A stretch of 64,000 nt of DNA from Longicatena caecimuris (GCF_004341945.1 NZ_SMBP01000014.1:1-64000), one strand, 5' to 3'; positions 35,776 to 44,698 are shown, numbered from the stretch's first letter. Notes: generated from the letters alone by a model not told the origin. Numbers and translations are program-made.

Positions 35776-37139
35776 AATAACCTTTCTGTACTTTTTTCAT
35801 AACTATTATTCTGATTATTCCACGAACGCAAAAGACGAAAATTCAAATATACTGAAACACATAGTGTTAATATTTCTGCAATGGGAACAGCCAACCATAC
35901 ACCTGTTATCCCAATGAACTGTGGCATTATCAACAAGCCTATCATTATAAAGCCGAATGTCCTTAGAAAAGAAATTAAAGCAGATAGCTTACCATTAGAT
36001 AATGCAGTAAAAATTGCTGATGAAAATATATTGAAACCCAAAAAAAGAAAACTAAATGCAAATATCATAAAACCGTTTATTGCAATTTTATATACCGCTT
36101 CATTCGTCCCAGTAAATAAATGCACCAAACTATTTCCATTTATAAAGGACAACGCAAAAATAAATATTGAACCTACAAAAATGAAAGAAATACAGATTTT
36201 ATATATTTTCTTTAATCTATAATAATTGTTTGCCCCAAAATTATAGCTAATTATAGGGGCAATGCCCATTGAAAAACCAATAAATAATGTTGTAAGTAAA
36301 AATTGTGTATATATAATTATAGTAATAGAAGCCACACCATTTACACCCAATAAATTCATCATTGTACGATTGAAAAAGAATGTAGTAATTGCTGTTGAAA
36401 GCTGGCTAACCATTTCTGATGAACCATTTATACAACTTTCTCCAAGTACTTTAAAATCTATAAGAGGTTTTACAAAAGACAATGTCCCCGATTTTTTACT
36501 AAAGACAATTAACCCCGTAATAGCTGGTATCAAATAACCAATTCCAGTTCCAAATCCTGCACCAGCAATCCCCATGTCAAATATAACCATAAAGAGATAA
36601 TCAAATACGATATTCATTACACCAGCACATACAGAAAGAACCAGTCCCAAAGTTGGTTTTCCTGCTGTTACAAATAAATTTTGAAATAGTACCTGCAACA
36701 TACTTGCAGGTGTAAATAGTAAAATAATAGTTAAATAATCTTTACAATATGGAAATAAAACATTATCAGCTCCAAGAGCATATATAATTTCATCAATAAA
36801 GATAATTCCCAGAATGGAAAATACTGCTCCCAAAATAAACCCAAATAAAATAAGGAGTGTAAAATCCTGTTTTGCTCGTTTGGGTTCTCCTGCCCCCATT
36901 TTTCTTGCAACTATGGCACTACCACCCGTAGCTATCATTGTTCCTAAGCCTACGATTAAATTAATAATAGGACAAACAATGTTGATTGCTGATAAAGCAT
37001 CTGTATTGACAAAGCGTGATATAAATATGGTATCTACAATAGTGTAAAGCCCCATAAATAACATCATGGATATTGTCGGGAAAGCAAATTTTAATAAAGA
37101 ACCAGTACTAAAATCTTTTGCAAGAGGATTACTATTCAT
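35772..37139 (-). CDS. MATE-family multidrug efflux transporter
   Basis: About 455 residues with around 12 hydrophobic helices. The N-terminal [28 protein letters not shown] and [19 protein letters not shown] are typical of MATE antiporters. It would export cationic drugs or metabolites using Na+ or H+. ATG at 37139 has GGGGGAAG upstream and overlaps the preceding AraC-GNAT gene by 8 bases, so that regulator probably controls it. Confidence 0.93.
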   Translation of the reverse strand: MNSNPLAKDFSTGSLLKFAFPTISMMLFMGLYTIVDTIFISRFVNTDALSAINIVCPIINLIVGLGTMIATGGSAIVARKMGAGEPKRAKQDFTLLILFGFILGAVFSILGIIFIDEIIYALGADNVLFPYCKDYLTIILLFTPASMLQVLFQNLFVTAGKPTLGLVLSVCAGVMNIVFDYLFMVIFDMGIAGAGFGTGIGYLIPAITGLIVFSKKSGTLSFVKPLIDFKVLGESCINGSSEMVSQLSTAITTFFFNRTMMNLLGVNGVASITIIIYTQFLLTTLFIGFSMGIAPIISYNFGANNYYRLKKIYKICISFIFVGSIFIFALSFINGNSLVHLFTGTNEAVYKIAINGFMIFAFSFLFLGFNIFSSAIFTALSNGKLSALISFLRTFGFIMIGLLIMPQFIGITGVWLAVPIAEILTLCVSVYLNFRLLRSWNNQNNSYEKSTERLL

Positions 37140-37989
37140 TTGTGCTTCCCCCATTTTTTGAAAATAATACTAATTTTTGTGTAGGATAACCAAATTCAAA
37201 TAATAATTCTGCTTCTGCAAAGCCTAATTCTTTGTAAGCCTTACGATACCCTGTATCAGCTTTGTCGCCCTCACGGAATGTTGTTACAGAAATGTCTTTA
37301 TCTATTAAAAGTTCATTCATAACCTTATCTAAAAACAATTTTGTAATACCACATTTACGATATAAAGGGTGTACTCCAAAGAAATCAATACTTCCCGTAT
37401 GATAGTTAATAGACATCAAAGCAATGGCAATATCATTATCACTTAAAATCAATACTCTTTGCTCTAAAATACCTCTTTCTAATTCTGATAAATATTCATT
37501 ATCATTCAAATTTGGAAAGCCGTCTATTACTAAATAAGCTAGTTCTAGGCAGGCAGGTATATCAGTTGTTGTGGCAAACCTAATATTTTCTTTTATTTCT
37601 TTTTGTGATAATTTTTGTTTAATTGTTTGTATCAAATCAAATCTAAGCTGTAACGGATAAAACTCTTCGTTCACTCGATATTCATTAGGCGTTTTCTTAT
37701 ACATCTGCTTAAAAATATTTGTAAATGCTTGCTGACTTTCATACCCAGCAATAAGTGAGATTTCAAGAATAGATTTATCAGAAAACACTAAAAGTTTTGC
37801 AGATTCTGTTAATTGTCTGCGTTGTACATAGTCATGTATAGACAACCCCACAGTTTCGACAAACATTCTATGCAAATGATACTTTGAATACCCAACGCCC
37901 ATCGCAATAGAAGATAAGTTTAGTTTTTCTGTGAGATTGTCTTCTATGTAATTGATAACAGTTATAATGTTTTCAACCTTATTGACCAT
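37132..37989 (-). CDS. AraC-type regulator fused to a GNAT acetyltransferase domain
   Basis: A 285-residue fusion. Residues 1-105 are an AraC double helix-turn-helix (LSSIAMGVGYSKYHLHRMF and ISLIAGYESQQAFTNIFKQM). Residues about 125-285 are a GNAT domain (IRFATTTDIPACLELAY and HPLYRKCGITKLFLDKVM). The N-terminal position of the DNA-binding domain is opposite to classic AraC. It is the first gene of a four-gene overlapping set with MATE, the Spo0A_C-like protein and the WYL regulator. Confidence 0.88.
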   Translation of the reverse strand: MVNKVENIITVINYIEDNLTEKLNLSSIAMGVGYSKYHLHRMFVETVGLSIHDYVQRRQLTESAKLLVFSDKSILEISLIAGYESQQAFTNIFKQMYKKTPNEYRVNEEFYPLQLRFDLIQTIKQKLSQKEIKENIRFATTTDIPACLELAYLVIDGFPNLNDNEYLSELERGILEQRVLILSDNDIAIALMSINYHTGSIDFFGVHPLYRKCGITKLFLDKVMNELLIDKDISVTTFREGDKADTGYRKAYKELGFAEAELLFEFGYPTQKLVLFSKNGGSTNE

Positions 37990-38117
37990 TACAGCACCCT
38001 CCTTTCAGCTTAGATTATAATACTTTGTTTTCTTCAAGTTTTAATATATATTGCGGTTTTTACATGAATTATTATTTTAACTTATTCAGAACTATTTGTG
38101 AATATAATTCAATGAAA

Positions 38118-38155
38118 ATGTAGTTTGCAAATCATATTTCTATGAAATACAAACT
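38118..38155 (-). repeat. Hairpin beside the orf7/tcpC scar
   Basis: GTAGTTTG / CAAACTAC with a long loop and a T-rich right flank. Its position left of a tcpC-like tail resembles that of the TetR terminator at 43793-43828. Confidence 0.45.
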
Positions 38156-38167
38156 ACTTCTTTTGAT

Positions 38168-38485
38168 TTATCCAATTATCTTCAAGTTACTATTGTTCAT
38201 TTCCAAAAAATAATACATTAGCAAAGTTTCACGGTTACGCTCGGACAACTGTTTTAAGGCTTCTGCCAATTCATCATCATAGACACGAATATCATTACCG
38301 CATACATTGAAAATTGTATAGTCTGTTTCATAGTCGTCCCAGACATCTTTACTGTATTCGATTTTACAAACTGCTTTATATTCATTGTTCATATGCTGAT
38401 ACAACTCATCAAATGCAGAGTTTTCAATATAACCGCTTATTTCACTAATACTAGGTACATAATTTATATCTTTTATGTCTATCAC
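38168..38485 (-). pseudogene. Chimeric scar: DUF3788 start + 154 bp of orf7 + tcpC tail
   Basis: A 105-codon frame built from three sources. Codons 1-47 (MIDIKDINYVPSISEISGYI) look like the start of a DUF3788 protein. Codons for WDDYETDYTIFNVCGNDIRV onward are a copy of orf7: 38192-38345 matches 32863-33016 with two mismatches. The last codons read SNLKIIG*, like the tcpC end SNWKIVG*. No domain is complete, so I call it a recombination scar, although it is still open. Confidence 0.85.
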
Positions 38486-38563
38486 AACGGTCTATGCCCT
38501 CCTTTATAGACTTTTTATTTCATTTTCATTCGTGTCGGATAATTCCTATTTAGCATTTACTGT

Positions 38564-39475
38564 TTACACAGGAATTACCCATATTTCCATATAATTAATC
38601 TCTGCATTTCCTTTGTAATATTTTTCTGCCATGAATGGCTTTGTAACCAAATTATGATTTGGAAGCCAAGTTTCAAACAGATACTTATTTGCTTGATTTA
38701 AAGCAGTAGTAACAAGTTCTTCAAAAGATTCTGCCTCAATTTTGCATACAATATACTCACCTGCTGGTAATGTATGTTGTACCATATTTTTAGGACATAC
38801 ATCTGTTGATGAAACCATACCTCCTGCAAAGTAAAGGAATGTTCCTTTATCTGGACTTGCTAAGTGAGATACACCAAGTTCAATATCATTGTTAAAAATG
38901 GCATTTTCGGTTTGCAGTTTCTTTGCATGGAATTCGCGCCATAGCTGACCTGGAACATCAATTCCTGTACTTTCTCCAGCAGGAATTTGTTCAGCAATAT
39001 TTACTGTTTTTTCAAAACCAAAATATGTTTCCTTTGTTCTTAATGTTTTTCTTTGAATTTCCAAAACAATATTCCCTATAATCAATGGAACATTCTCATC
39101 AATCATAACATAATGAGAAGAAAGTTCTGGCTTGTCAAATGTATTTAACATAGGAACACTCTTTCTGTATTCATCGGGAGTAATATGATAAACTTCTTTA
39201 AATGCTCTGGTGAAATTCGCATGGTCTGAAAATCCATATTTTAAAGCTATATCTAATATCCTTTCCTCTGAATTATTCAATTCTGTTATCACCATTGCTA
39301 AACGGCGAAGTTTGATATACTCTTGAACTGATTTCTTAACTAACTTTTTAAACAAGCGTTGGTAATAAAATGTAGAAAGACAGGCAATTTCCGCCAGTTT
39401 CTCTGTTTCGATTTTCTCACTTAAATGTTGTTCAATATAGTTTAATGACATTTCAATATTTTCATATGCGTACAT
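38564..39475 (-). CDS. AraC-family regulator with GyrI-like effector-binding domain
   Basis: A 303-residue regulator. An N-terminal AraC helix-turn-helix pair (LAEIACLSTFYYQRLF and IALKYGFSDHANFTRAF) is followed by a GyrI/Rob-like effector-binding domain (about 145-303, with YVMIDENVPLIIG and ending YMEIWVIPV). Such proteins bind hydrophobic or cationic drugs and switch on efflux or detoxification genes. Its target is not obvious: the next gene in the same direction is the orf7 scar. Confidence 0.9.
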   Translation of the reverse strand: MYAYENIEMSLNYIEQHLSEKIETEKLAEIACLSTFYYQRLFKKLVKKSVQEYIKLRRLAMVITELNNSEERILDIALKYGFSDHANFTRAFKEVYHITPDEYRKSVPMLNTFDKPELSSHYVMIDENVPLIIGNIVLEIQRKTLRTKETYFGFEKTVNIAEQIPAGESTGIDVPGQLWREFHAKKLQTENAIFNNDIELGVSHLASPDKGTFLYFAGGMVSSTDVCPKNMVQHTLPAGEYIVCKIEAESFEELVTTALNQANKYLFETWLPNHNLVTKPFMAEKYYKGNAEINYMEIWVIPV

Positions 39476-39623
39476 ATCAGTACCTCCTTGTATAATTTAT
39501 AATCAAAGTATACATGAAAATTTTTTGTATAGCTTGTCGCACAATGCCATTATCTTATAAGAAATCAAAAGATATAAAAAACCAATTTTGTCTATATGGT
39601 AACTTTTATTTCTTTGGTACTTT

Positions 39624-39755
39624 TTAATGAGCCATATCTAATAAATTCATCAAATATCTTTTAATGCTTTTCGTATCATAGACCTTTGGAACTGTATTGT
39701 TCATTGCTTCGTCAATAGTCGCTTCAATATTAGCCATAACATCAGCTAGTGACAT
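39624..39755 (-). pseudogene. Fragment of a third Spo0A_C-like gene
   Basis: An ATG at 39755 opens [20 protein letters not shown], closely matching the middle of the intact copies ([20 protein letters not shown]). The reading then diverges and stops after 43 codons. The [13 protein letters not shown] start and the [13 protein letters not shown] end are missing. It overlaps the end of the GNAT gene by 14 bases. Confidence 0.8.
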
Positions 39756-40293
39756 AATCAGATTTCAAAATCCCATATAGGTAGTAGTCGCAATAGGTAT
39801 TTACCATTTTTCCCCCTCGAATATGTCCTTCCCTTTGAAAACCGACTTTCTCCAATGTCTTGTAAGAAGCATGATTTAAAATATGCACATCTGTCCATAT
39901 TTTTTGTAATTCTGTTTTTGAAAAACAAAATTCAATTACGCTTTTCAACGCTTCACTCATTAGCCCATTACCTTGATATTGCTTAGAAAGTCTGAAAGCC
40001 ACTTTTGCCATTCTATTATTTTCAATAAGGTATATCCATATTTCACCAATCACTTTGCTATCTTGTTTATGGACAATTCCCCAATGAAAACTTTTAGTAG
40101 CTTTTTCTGGCTTATTAAAGAGTAATTCTGGATTTTTTTCGCTTTTTGAAGGACGTTTCCCCCAATACTCGTATAAAGAAATATCACTAATCCATTCTTT
40201 CAAATCATCTATGTCATTTTTATTCATTGTTCTTAAAATAAGATGTTCTGTTTCAATTACTGGTTTTTCAAAAATGTAATCCTGCAAACTCAT
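39742..40293 (-). CDS. GNAT N-acetyltransferase (RimJ/RimL-like)
   Basis: A 183-residue acetyltransferase. IETEHLILRTMNKNDIDDL starts the fold, the acetyl-CoA loop is around RLSKQYQGNGLMSEALKSVI, and KIWTDVHILNHASYKTLEKVGF is typical of the RimJ/RimL branch. The substrate could be a protein N-terminus, antibiotic or amine. It is 13 bases downstream of trmO. Its last codons run into a fragment of the Spo0A_C-like gene, so the C-terminus may have been altered. Confidence 0.88.
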   Translation of the reverse strand: MSLQDYIFEKPVIETEHLILRTMNKNDIDDLKEWISDISLYEYWGKRPSKSEKNPELLFNKPEKATKSFHWGIVHKQDSKVIGEIWIYLIENNRMAKVAFRLSKQYQGNGLMSEALKSVIEFCFSKTELQKIWTDVHILNHASYKTLEKVGFQREGHIRGGKMVNTYCDYYLYGILKSDYVTS

Positions 40294-40306
40294 GGTTCAT
40301 CACTCC

Positions 40307-40783
40307 TTAAAAATTGAATTCATTTTCCCATGCAAAAGAAGCAGATTCTTCTAAGCTGTGAGGCCAATGACTACACCAATCTGGAACTTGCGGATTTTCC
40401 ACTCTATCCAAACTCGGCGTGTATGGTTTAATATCCAAGATAGGCGTTTTGTCATTAGCGTCAATATAAGCAATTTGTATCAGCCCACTCATATAATCAA
40501 TATTGATAATTTCTACTGCTGATAAAGCAATCGGATTTGGGCGTACTGGCGACCTTGTTGCAAAAATCCCCATTTTCTCTGGAGCTTTTTTATAAGGTTG
40601 GTCTGTTTCCAATACGCTTCTAAAATCCGCATTGTCAAAATCGCTGAACCACCATAAAACATTGATATGGCTGAATCCGTCTAATTCCTTTAATGCTAGA
40701 ATATATGGTGCTTCTAGTTGAATGAAAGCACCTTTTTCATTGTTGTAGATAGTACCTATTGAATTTACTTTATAAGTTGTCAT
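40307..40783 (-). CDS. trmO: tRNA (N6-threonylcarbamoyladenosine-37) methyltransferase TrmO-like
   Basis: A 158-residue TsaA/TrmO-type protein. VNSIGTIYNNEKGAFIQLEA, LDGFSHINVLWWF and the SAM-site segment GIFATRSPVRPNPIALSAVEI are diagnostic. TrmO methylates t6A37 of threonine tRNAs. Its presence in ICE cargo, between a MerR regulator and an acetyltransferase, is unusual. Confidence 0.9.
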   Translation of the reverse strand: MTTYKVNSIGTIYNNEKGAFIQLEAPYILALKELDGFSHINVLWWFSDFDNADFRSVLETDQPYKKAPEKMGIFATRSPVRPNPIALSAVEIINIDYMSGLIQIAYIDANDKTPILDIKPYTPSLDRVENPQVPDWCSHWPHSLEESASFAWENEFNF

Positions 40784-40863
40784 TATATTTTCCTCCGTTT
40801 TCTTCTTGATAAATAAACGATAAACCTTAACACCATGTTAAAGTCAAGGCAGATTATCATTTT

Positions 40864-41679
40864 TTACAAGAGATTTTCTAAAGGAATTTGGATTTCTGTT
40901 AGATAGTTCTCTGGATTTTTATCGTTCCACGGTCCACGATGAACTATTTGACGGCTTGAACCTTTCATCTTATATTGACTGTTTTCTTGAAGCCATTTAG
41001 CAAATGAACGATAAGCATAAGAAATATTAGAAAAATCTCCATATACCATAGTACAAGCCATCATAGAAACTGGTTCGGTAAAACGAAACTTAAAATCACC
41101 TGTAGCTTTTCCTATTTTATTTACAATGGCACATAATTCTACATCAACATCTTTTTCTTTATATTCTTTATTGTGATATATTGAGAATGTCTCATCAGAA
41201 ATATTTATTTTATTTTCTTTAGCAAAAGCAGAGAGTTCTTTCCAGAGTTCGCCCTCATAATAATAATTGGGTATTTCTTTTCTTAAAGATAAAACGCAAT
41301 AACTCGGTATCTCTTTTATGGTTATGTTAAAATACAATTCACTTTTACCATATAACAATTCTTTTTTAGCAATCTCAATTTTCTTTAATTTTTCTTGTTC
41401 TTTTTGTATATTATCCATAATTTCAACAGACTTTTTATCAAGCTGTTCTATAATGGCATTATTACTGTAATTGAGAGATAATGCAATTTCAGCAACATTA
41501 AACCCACTATCACGTAAATATATAATTCTATTTAAAGTTGAGATTTGTTCTGCTGAATACATACGATAGCCAGTCAATGAATCAATTTTCGCAGGTTTTA
41601 ACAAACCCATTTCATCATAATAACGCAACATACGAGTAGAAACTTGTGTCAGTTTTGAAAACTCACCAATTTTGAACAT
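40864..41679 (-). CDS. MerR-family regulator with GyrI-like effector domain
   Basis: A 271-residue BmrR-like regulator. The N-terminal winged helix is FKIGEFSKLTQVSTRMLRYY followed by GLLKPAKIDSLTGYRMY. A dimerisation coiled coil lies around 80-115, and the C-terminal GyrI-like domain ends YLTEIQIPLENLL. It likely responds to a drug or metabolite and activates the downstream trmO-GNAT genes, 80 bases away. Confidence 0.9.
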   Translation of the reverse strand: MFKIGEFSKLTQVSTRMLRYYDEMGLLKPAKIDSLTGYRMYSAEQISTLNRIIYLRDSGFNVAEIALSLNYSNNAIIEQLDKKSVEIMDNIQKEQEKLKKIEIAKKELLYGKSELYFNITIKEIPSYCVLSLRKEIPNYYYEGELWKELSAFAKENKINISDETFSIYHNKEYKEKDVDVELCAIVNKIGKATGDFKFRFTEPVSMMACTMVYGDFSNISYAYRSFAKWLQENSQYKMKGSSRQIVHRGPWNDKNPENYLTEIQIPLENLL

Positions 41680-41820
41680 TTTATCCCTCCATTCATGTAC
41701 CTAATTATAATTATTGATTATTTATACTTCAATATAAAAAGGGATACAAATACATTGTCAGTCACAAAATAGACAAGCTCTTTACTCTTATTTGCTGATC
41801 TGCTTCGCAGGTAACAAATA

Positions 41821-41867
41821 AGAGCCGACAATCTATAAGTTAAAATAACCTACAAATTATCGGCTCT
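41821..41867 (-). repeat. Long hairpin at the 3' end of the KTR pseudogene, copy 2
   Basis: Near-identical to 33705-33751, with the same outer arms AGAGCCGA / TCGGCTCT. It again sits on the stop codon of a KTR gene. The two copies mark equivalent points of two joined cargo regions. Confidence 0.8.
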
Positions 41868-42048
41868 GCGTCTTTGCGTCTGGCTCTTTGATAATTGTTA
41901 TAATTCCATTTTTTATGTTGATTAAACTTTCATGTTTACACTTCGGACAAAACAATGGAAAATTTATCAACTCAGTATCTTTGCGAATTTTTATTCATGT
42001 CTTACTGCCACATATAGGACACAAAACCCATAATTGATTTTCAACCAA
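41857..42048 (-). pseudogene. Cys-rich KTR-domain gene with a nonsense codon
   Basis: The minus-strand frame from a TTG at 42048 reads LVENQLWVLCPICGSKT, then TGA, then IKIRKDTELINFPLFCPKCK and on to IKEPDAKTQSR. The intact paralogue at 33741-33926 has arginine where the stop lies, so one CGA-to-TGA change has broken this copy. The rest is well conserved. Confidence 0.88.
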
Positions 42049-42083
42049 TAAAACCACCAGCCTCGTAAGTATAATTTGCTATC

Positions 42084-42308
42084 TCAAAACTTTATTTTTT
42101 TAGTGATTGTGTAAATATATTCTTCTGGCGTAGGGCGTTTATTTCCAAAATACCTTTTATAATTCGCCTGCACCTCTGGGTCGGTGCTGTTCATAGCTTT
42201 ATCAATCATTGATTCAATATCAGCTCGAACATCAGCATACGACGAACCGCCAGCCTTTGCACCTGTTTTCAAGGCTTTTTTTATATCTCGTTTTTTTAGA
42301 CCTATCAT
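42084..42308 (-). CDS. Small protein with Spo0A C-terminal-like domain, copy 2
   Basis: A 74-residue paralogue of the 35539-35775 protein, starting [20 protein letters not shown] and ending [21 protein letters not shown] at 42308 is chosen by analogy with copy 1, which has the same AAAGGTTATT ribosome binding sequence. It lies between an Ntn-hydrolase gene and the KTR pseudogene. As in copy 1, it closes an effector gene cluster. Confidence 0.75.
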   Translation of the reverse strand: MIGLKKRDIKKALKTGAKAGGSSYADVRADIESMIDKAMNSTDPEVQANYKRYFGNKRPTPEEYIYTITKKIKF

Positions 42309-42353
42309 AATAACCTTTCTTATCATAATTGCAAATTTATAAATTCATTAGTA

Positions 42354-43049
42354 TTAAAACTGAAATTCAAATACATTACTAAAATCATTGTTCAAGACAT
42401 AATAGACTTTATTTTTTTCTGTAGAATATACAAATGAAACCCTAGTTGCCCACAAGTCTTTTTGAGAAACAGATTTTAATACTTTAAATGCGTCATTTAC
42501 TGAAAAATCTTTATCGTATCCTGCCAATAACTTTTTAGCCACTTCGTATCTTGTATCCCCAGAAACAATGTACGGCTTTGTTATATCTGGTTTTAGAATA
42601 GAATAATTTGTAATAAGTGAAAAATTCTCTTGTTCATATCTATACCCAATTCCGGGCTCAATAATTAAAACTCGTCCTTTTTTATCAGAAAGCATAACTT
42701 GCATAGTGGCATCTGGTGCATAAATAATTCTTTTCTTTTTAACAATGTCTAAGGCTTCATCAAAAGAAATCTCTGCTTTAATGAATTTTTCTGTTAATTC
42801 AGATATTGTAATACAATCCTCGCTATCTATATACTTTGCATTTTCATTACCATGGACATAAAGAAGTGTTCCTACATTACCATTTTTATTTACTCCATGA
42901 AATGAATGATACAGACCGTCAGGCATTTTAATACCAATATAAAATCTATTTTCTTCGGTAATTACAGTATGATCCCATACAGAAAGGTCAATATCAAAAT
43001 TAAAACCAACAATTTTATCTATACCATTGTAAACAAATCTTGTACACAT
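42354..43049 (-). CDS. Linear amide C-N hydrolase (choloylglycine hydrolase/penicillin acylase-like Ntn hydrolase)
   Basis: A 231-residue Ntn-hydrolase candidate. Met1 is followed by Cys2 (MCTRF), the expected autocatalytic nucleophile. GFNFDID supplies the conserved Asp, LITNYSIL the Asn region and WATRVSFVY a late Arg. It is shorter than typical bile salt hydrolases (about 320 residues), and the Arg of the BSH GRNMD motif is Phe here, so bile salt hydrolysis is doubtful. Amide or acyl-homoserine-type substrates are possible. It is divergent from a TetR gene with shared palindromic operators. Confidence 0.78.
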   Translation of the reverse strand: MCTRFVYNGIDKIVGFNFDIDLSVWDHTVITEENRFYIGIKMPDGLYHSFHGVNKNGNVGTLLYVHGNENAKYIDSEDCITISELTEKFIKAEISFDEALDIVKKKRIIYAPDATMQVMLSDKKGRVLIIEPGIGYRYEQENFSLITNYSILKPDITKPYIVSGDTRYEVAKKLLAGYDKDFSVNDAFKVLKSVSQKDLWATRVSFVYSTEKNKVYYVLNNDFSNVFEFQF

Positions 43050-43089
43050 ATAATCGCTCCTTAAAACGCTATTTTGAATAGCTATTTAA

Positions 43090-43189
43090 CTAATCTAATT
43101 AGCATTTTAAAATGTTTTTGTAGGAAAGTCAATAAATAATCATATTTTCTAATTGTATTATTGACTACACTAATTCAATTAGCTAGAAT
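43090..43189. promoter_or_regulatory. Divergent promoters with paired CTAATnnnATTAG operators
   Basis: The minus-strand promoter for the hydrolase is TTGACT (43127-43132), 17 bases, TAAAAT (43104-43109), with CTAATCTAATTAG (43090-43102) right after the -10. The plus-strand promoter for the TetR gene is TTGACT (43161-43166), 17 bases, TAGAAT (43184-43189), with CTAATTCAATTAG (43170-43182) inside the spacer. The shared palindrome fits TetR repression of both genes. Confidence 0.85.
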
Positions 43190-43225
43190 TGTGTTTATAT
43201 GATATTTTGAATGAGGTGTATAACT

Positions 43226-43783
43226 ATGAAAACCACTAAAGAAGCAGTGATAAAAGCAACATCAGACTTAGCAGATGAAAAAGGATTAAATAATGTTTCG
43301 TTAAAAGCTGTTGCTCAAAAATTAAACATTCGTACCCCATCTTTATATAATCACATAGAAAGTTTAGATAATCTTCTTTTAGAAGTTGCTCATAACGGTA
43401 TGCGTGACATGAATGAAAGAATGATGAAAGTTGCCGTTGGAAAAACAGGGAAAGAAGCAATTAAATTAGTTTCTATCGAATACCTAAACTATATGATTGA
43501 ACACCCTGGAGTTTATGAAGCAATCCAATGGGCTGTGTGGCACGGAACAGAGGAAACAGCAACCATTTTTAACAACTATCTTTCATTATTAACTACTCTA
43601 ATCCAATCGTGCAGTCTTAATAAAGACAAAACACTTGAAATATTAAATATGCTTACTGGAACAATTCACGGTTATACAACTTTACAATTAGGGAACGCCT
43701 TTTCTGCCCCAGACAAAGTTAGATTTGAATTAGCTGAAGCGATAGATACTTTATTAGTCGGGATTTTCCAGAAGTATAAATAA
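43226..43783 (+). CDS. TetR-family repressor
   Basis: About 185 residues. The N-terminal TetR helix-turn-helix reads ATSDLADEKGLNNVSLKAVA followed by LNIRTPSLYNHI, and the rest is a helical ligand-binding domain with a TetR_C-like WAVWHGTEETATIF. ATG at 43226 has GAGGTG upstream. It is one of the few plus-strand genes in the ICE and is divergent from the Ntn hydrolase, which it likely represses together with itself. Confidence 0.9.
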   Translation: MKTTKEAVIKATSDLADEKGLNNVSLKAVAQKLNIRTPSLYNHIESLDNLLLEVAHNGMRDMNERMMKVAVGKTGKEAIKLVSIEYLNYMIEHPGVYEAIQWAVWHGTEETATIFNNYLSLLTTLIQSCSLNKDKTLEILNMLTGTIHGYTTLQLGNAFSAPDKVRFELAEAIDTLLVGIFQKYK

Positions 43784-43792
43784 TATATTTAG

Positions 43793-43828
43793 GCTTGCAA
43801 ATCAAAACAGAAATGCAAGCCTTTTTCT
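43793..43828 (+). terminator. Terminator of the tetR gene
   Basis: GGCTTGCA / TGCAAGCC stem with a 14-base loop and TTTTT on the plus strand, ending just before the stop codon of the truncated tcpC copy. Confidence 0.88.
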
Positions 43829-43829
43829 T

Positions 43830-44561
43830 TTATCCTACTATCTTCCAGTTACTATCCTTATGTAGCACAAGCTCATACTGCGACACCTGTGTTGCCTTTG
43901 TCTGATTATCAAGGAACTTCACAGCCACTTTGACTTTCACATTGTCCCCGTCCTTTGTAAAGATAGGGGTTACCAATTCAGAATACAGATAGTCCCTGCC
44001 GATAGGTTCAAGCACATTTCCCGATACATAGTAGGTAAGTTCTTTTTCTGTGGCTGTCGGGTACAGCTTAAAGAATGTTTCCAGAAATGCGGTAGCGTCA
44101 TTGACGGTATCAGCGTCCACGCTTGCGTCTGTTTCTGGTATCTTTGGTTCAAAATCTGATTTTTCGATTGCTGGTGCAAGGGTAGGGTTCTGAACGATTA
44201 CCATATCCCCGTCAGCGTCTACATGGACTTTGACCGTATAAGTTGCTTTGACATTTGTTGTCTGTTCGCCCTCTTTTATCTGCTGATCTACTTCGTAGGT
44301 AGCGATAAATTCGTCCGTACCAGACTGTGCCACGTCCCAGATTAACACATCAAGAACGGTGGAGCTGGTTGGAATATCTGTTCTTATGGTATCAACATTT
44401 AGTGCCTGCAACTCCTTTGTCAGATACCCATTGATAGAAGCGGTACGGGCTTCAATCGCTTCTTTGCTGTTATTCCATGTGTAATAGGACTTCGCAAAGT
44501 TCTTTACGAAGTCTTCGATACCGTTGGTATCATCAAGGCGTAGCTGTATAGTTTGTCAGCC
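43830..44561 (-). pseudogene. Truncated second copy of tcpC (orf13)
   Basis: The minus-strand frame matches the full-length TcpC at 46237-47139 from about IQLRxDDTNGIE to the C-terminal SNWKIVG. Identity to that gene ends at about 44561. The N-terminal cytoplasmic region and transmembrane helix are missing, so a normal membrane-anchored TcpC cannot be made. A 193-residue internal frame from 44411 is open but unlikely to function. Confidence 0.88.
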
Positions 44562-44698
44562 TTGTGTATTCATGCCTTTTAGAAGTAATGTTTAAATTTA
44601 ATCCCAACCTATCACATAGCTTTTTAGTAGATATAGCCCCATAGCCAGTTGCATTTGTTTTTTTGCATATTTAAGTATTCAATATTTCAAAACATATT

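Noticed and set aside
42354-43049. Bile salt hydrolase
   Set aside because: Cys2, Asp and Asn positions fit the superfamily, but the protein is about 90 residues short and has Phe where BSH has the Arg of GRNMD.
44562-44698. Possible further gene fragment between the truncated tcpC and DUF4865
   Set aside because: One frame gives about 40 residues (around NATGYGAISTKKL) without a start codon or a family I recognise. Not enough to call.
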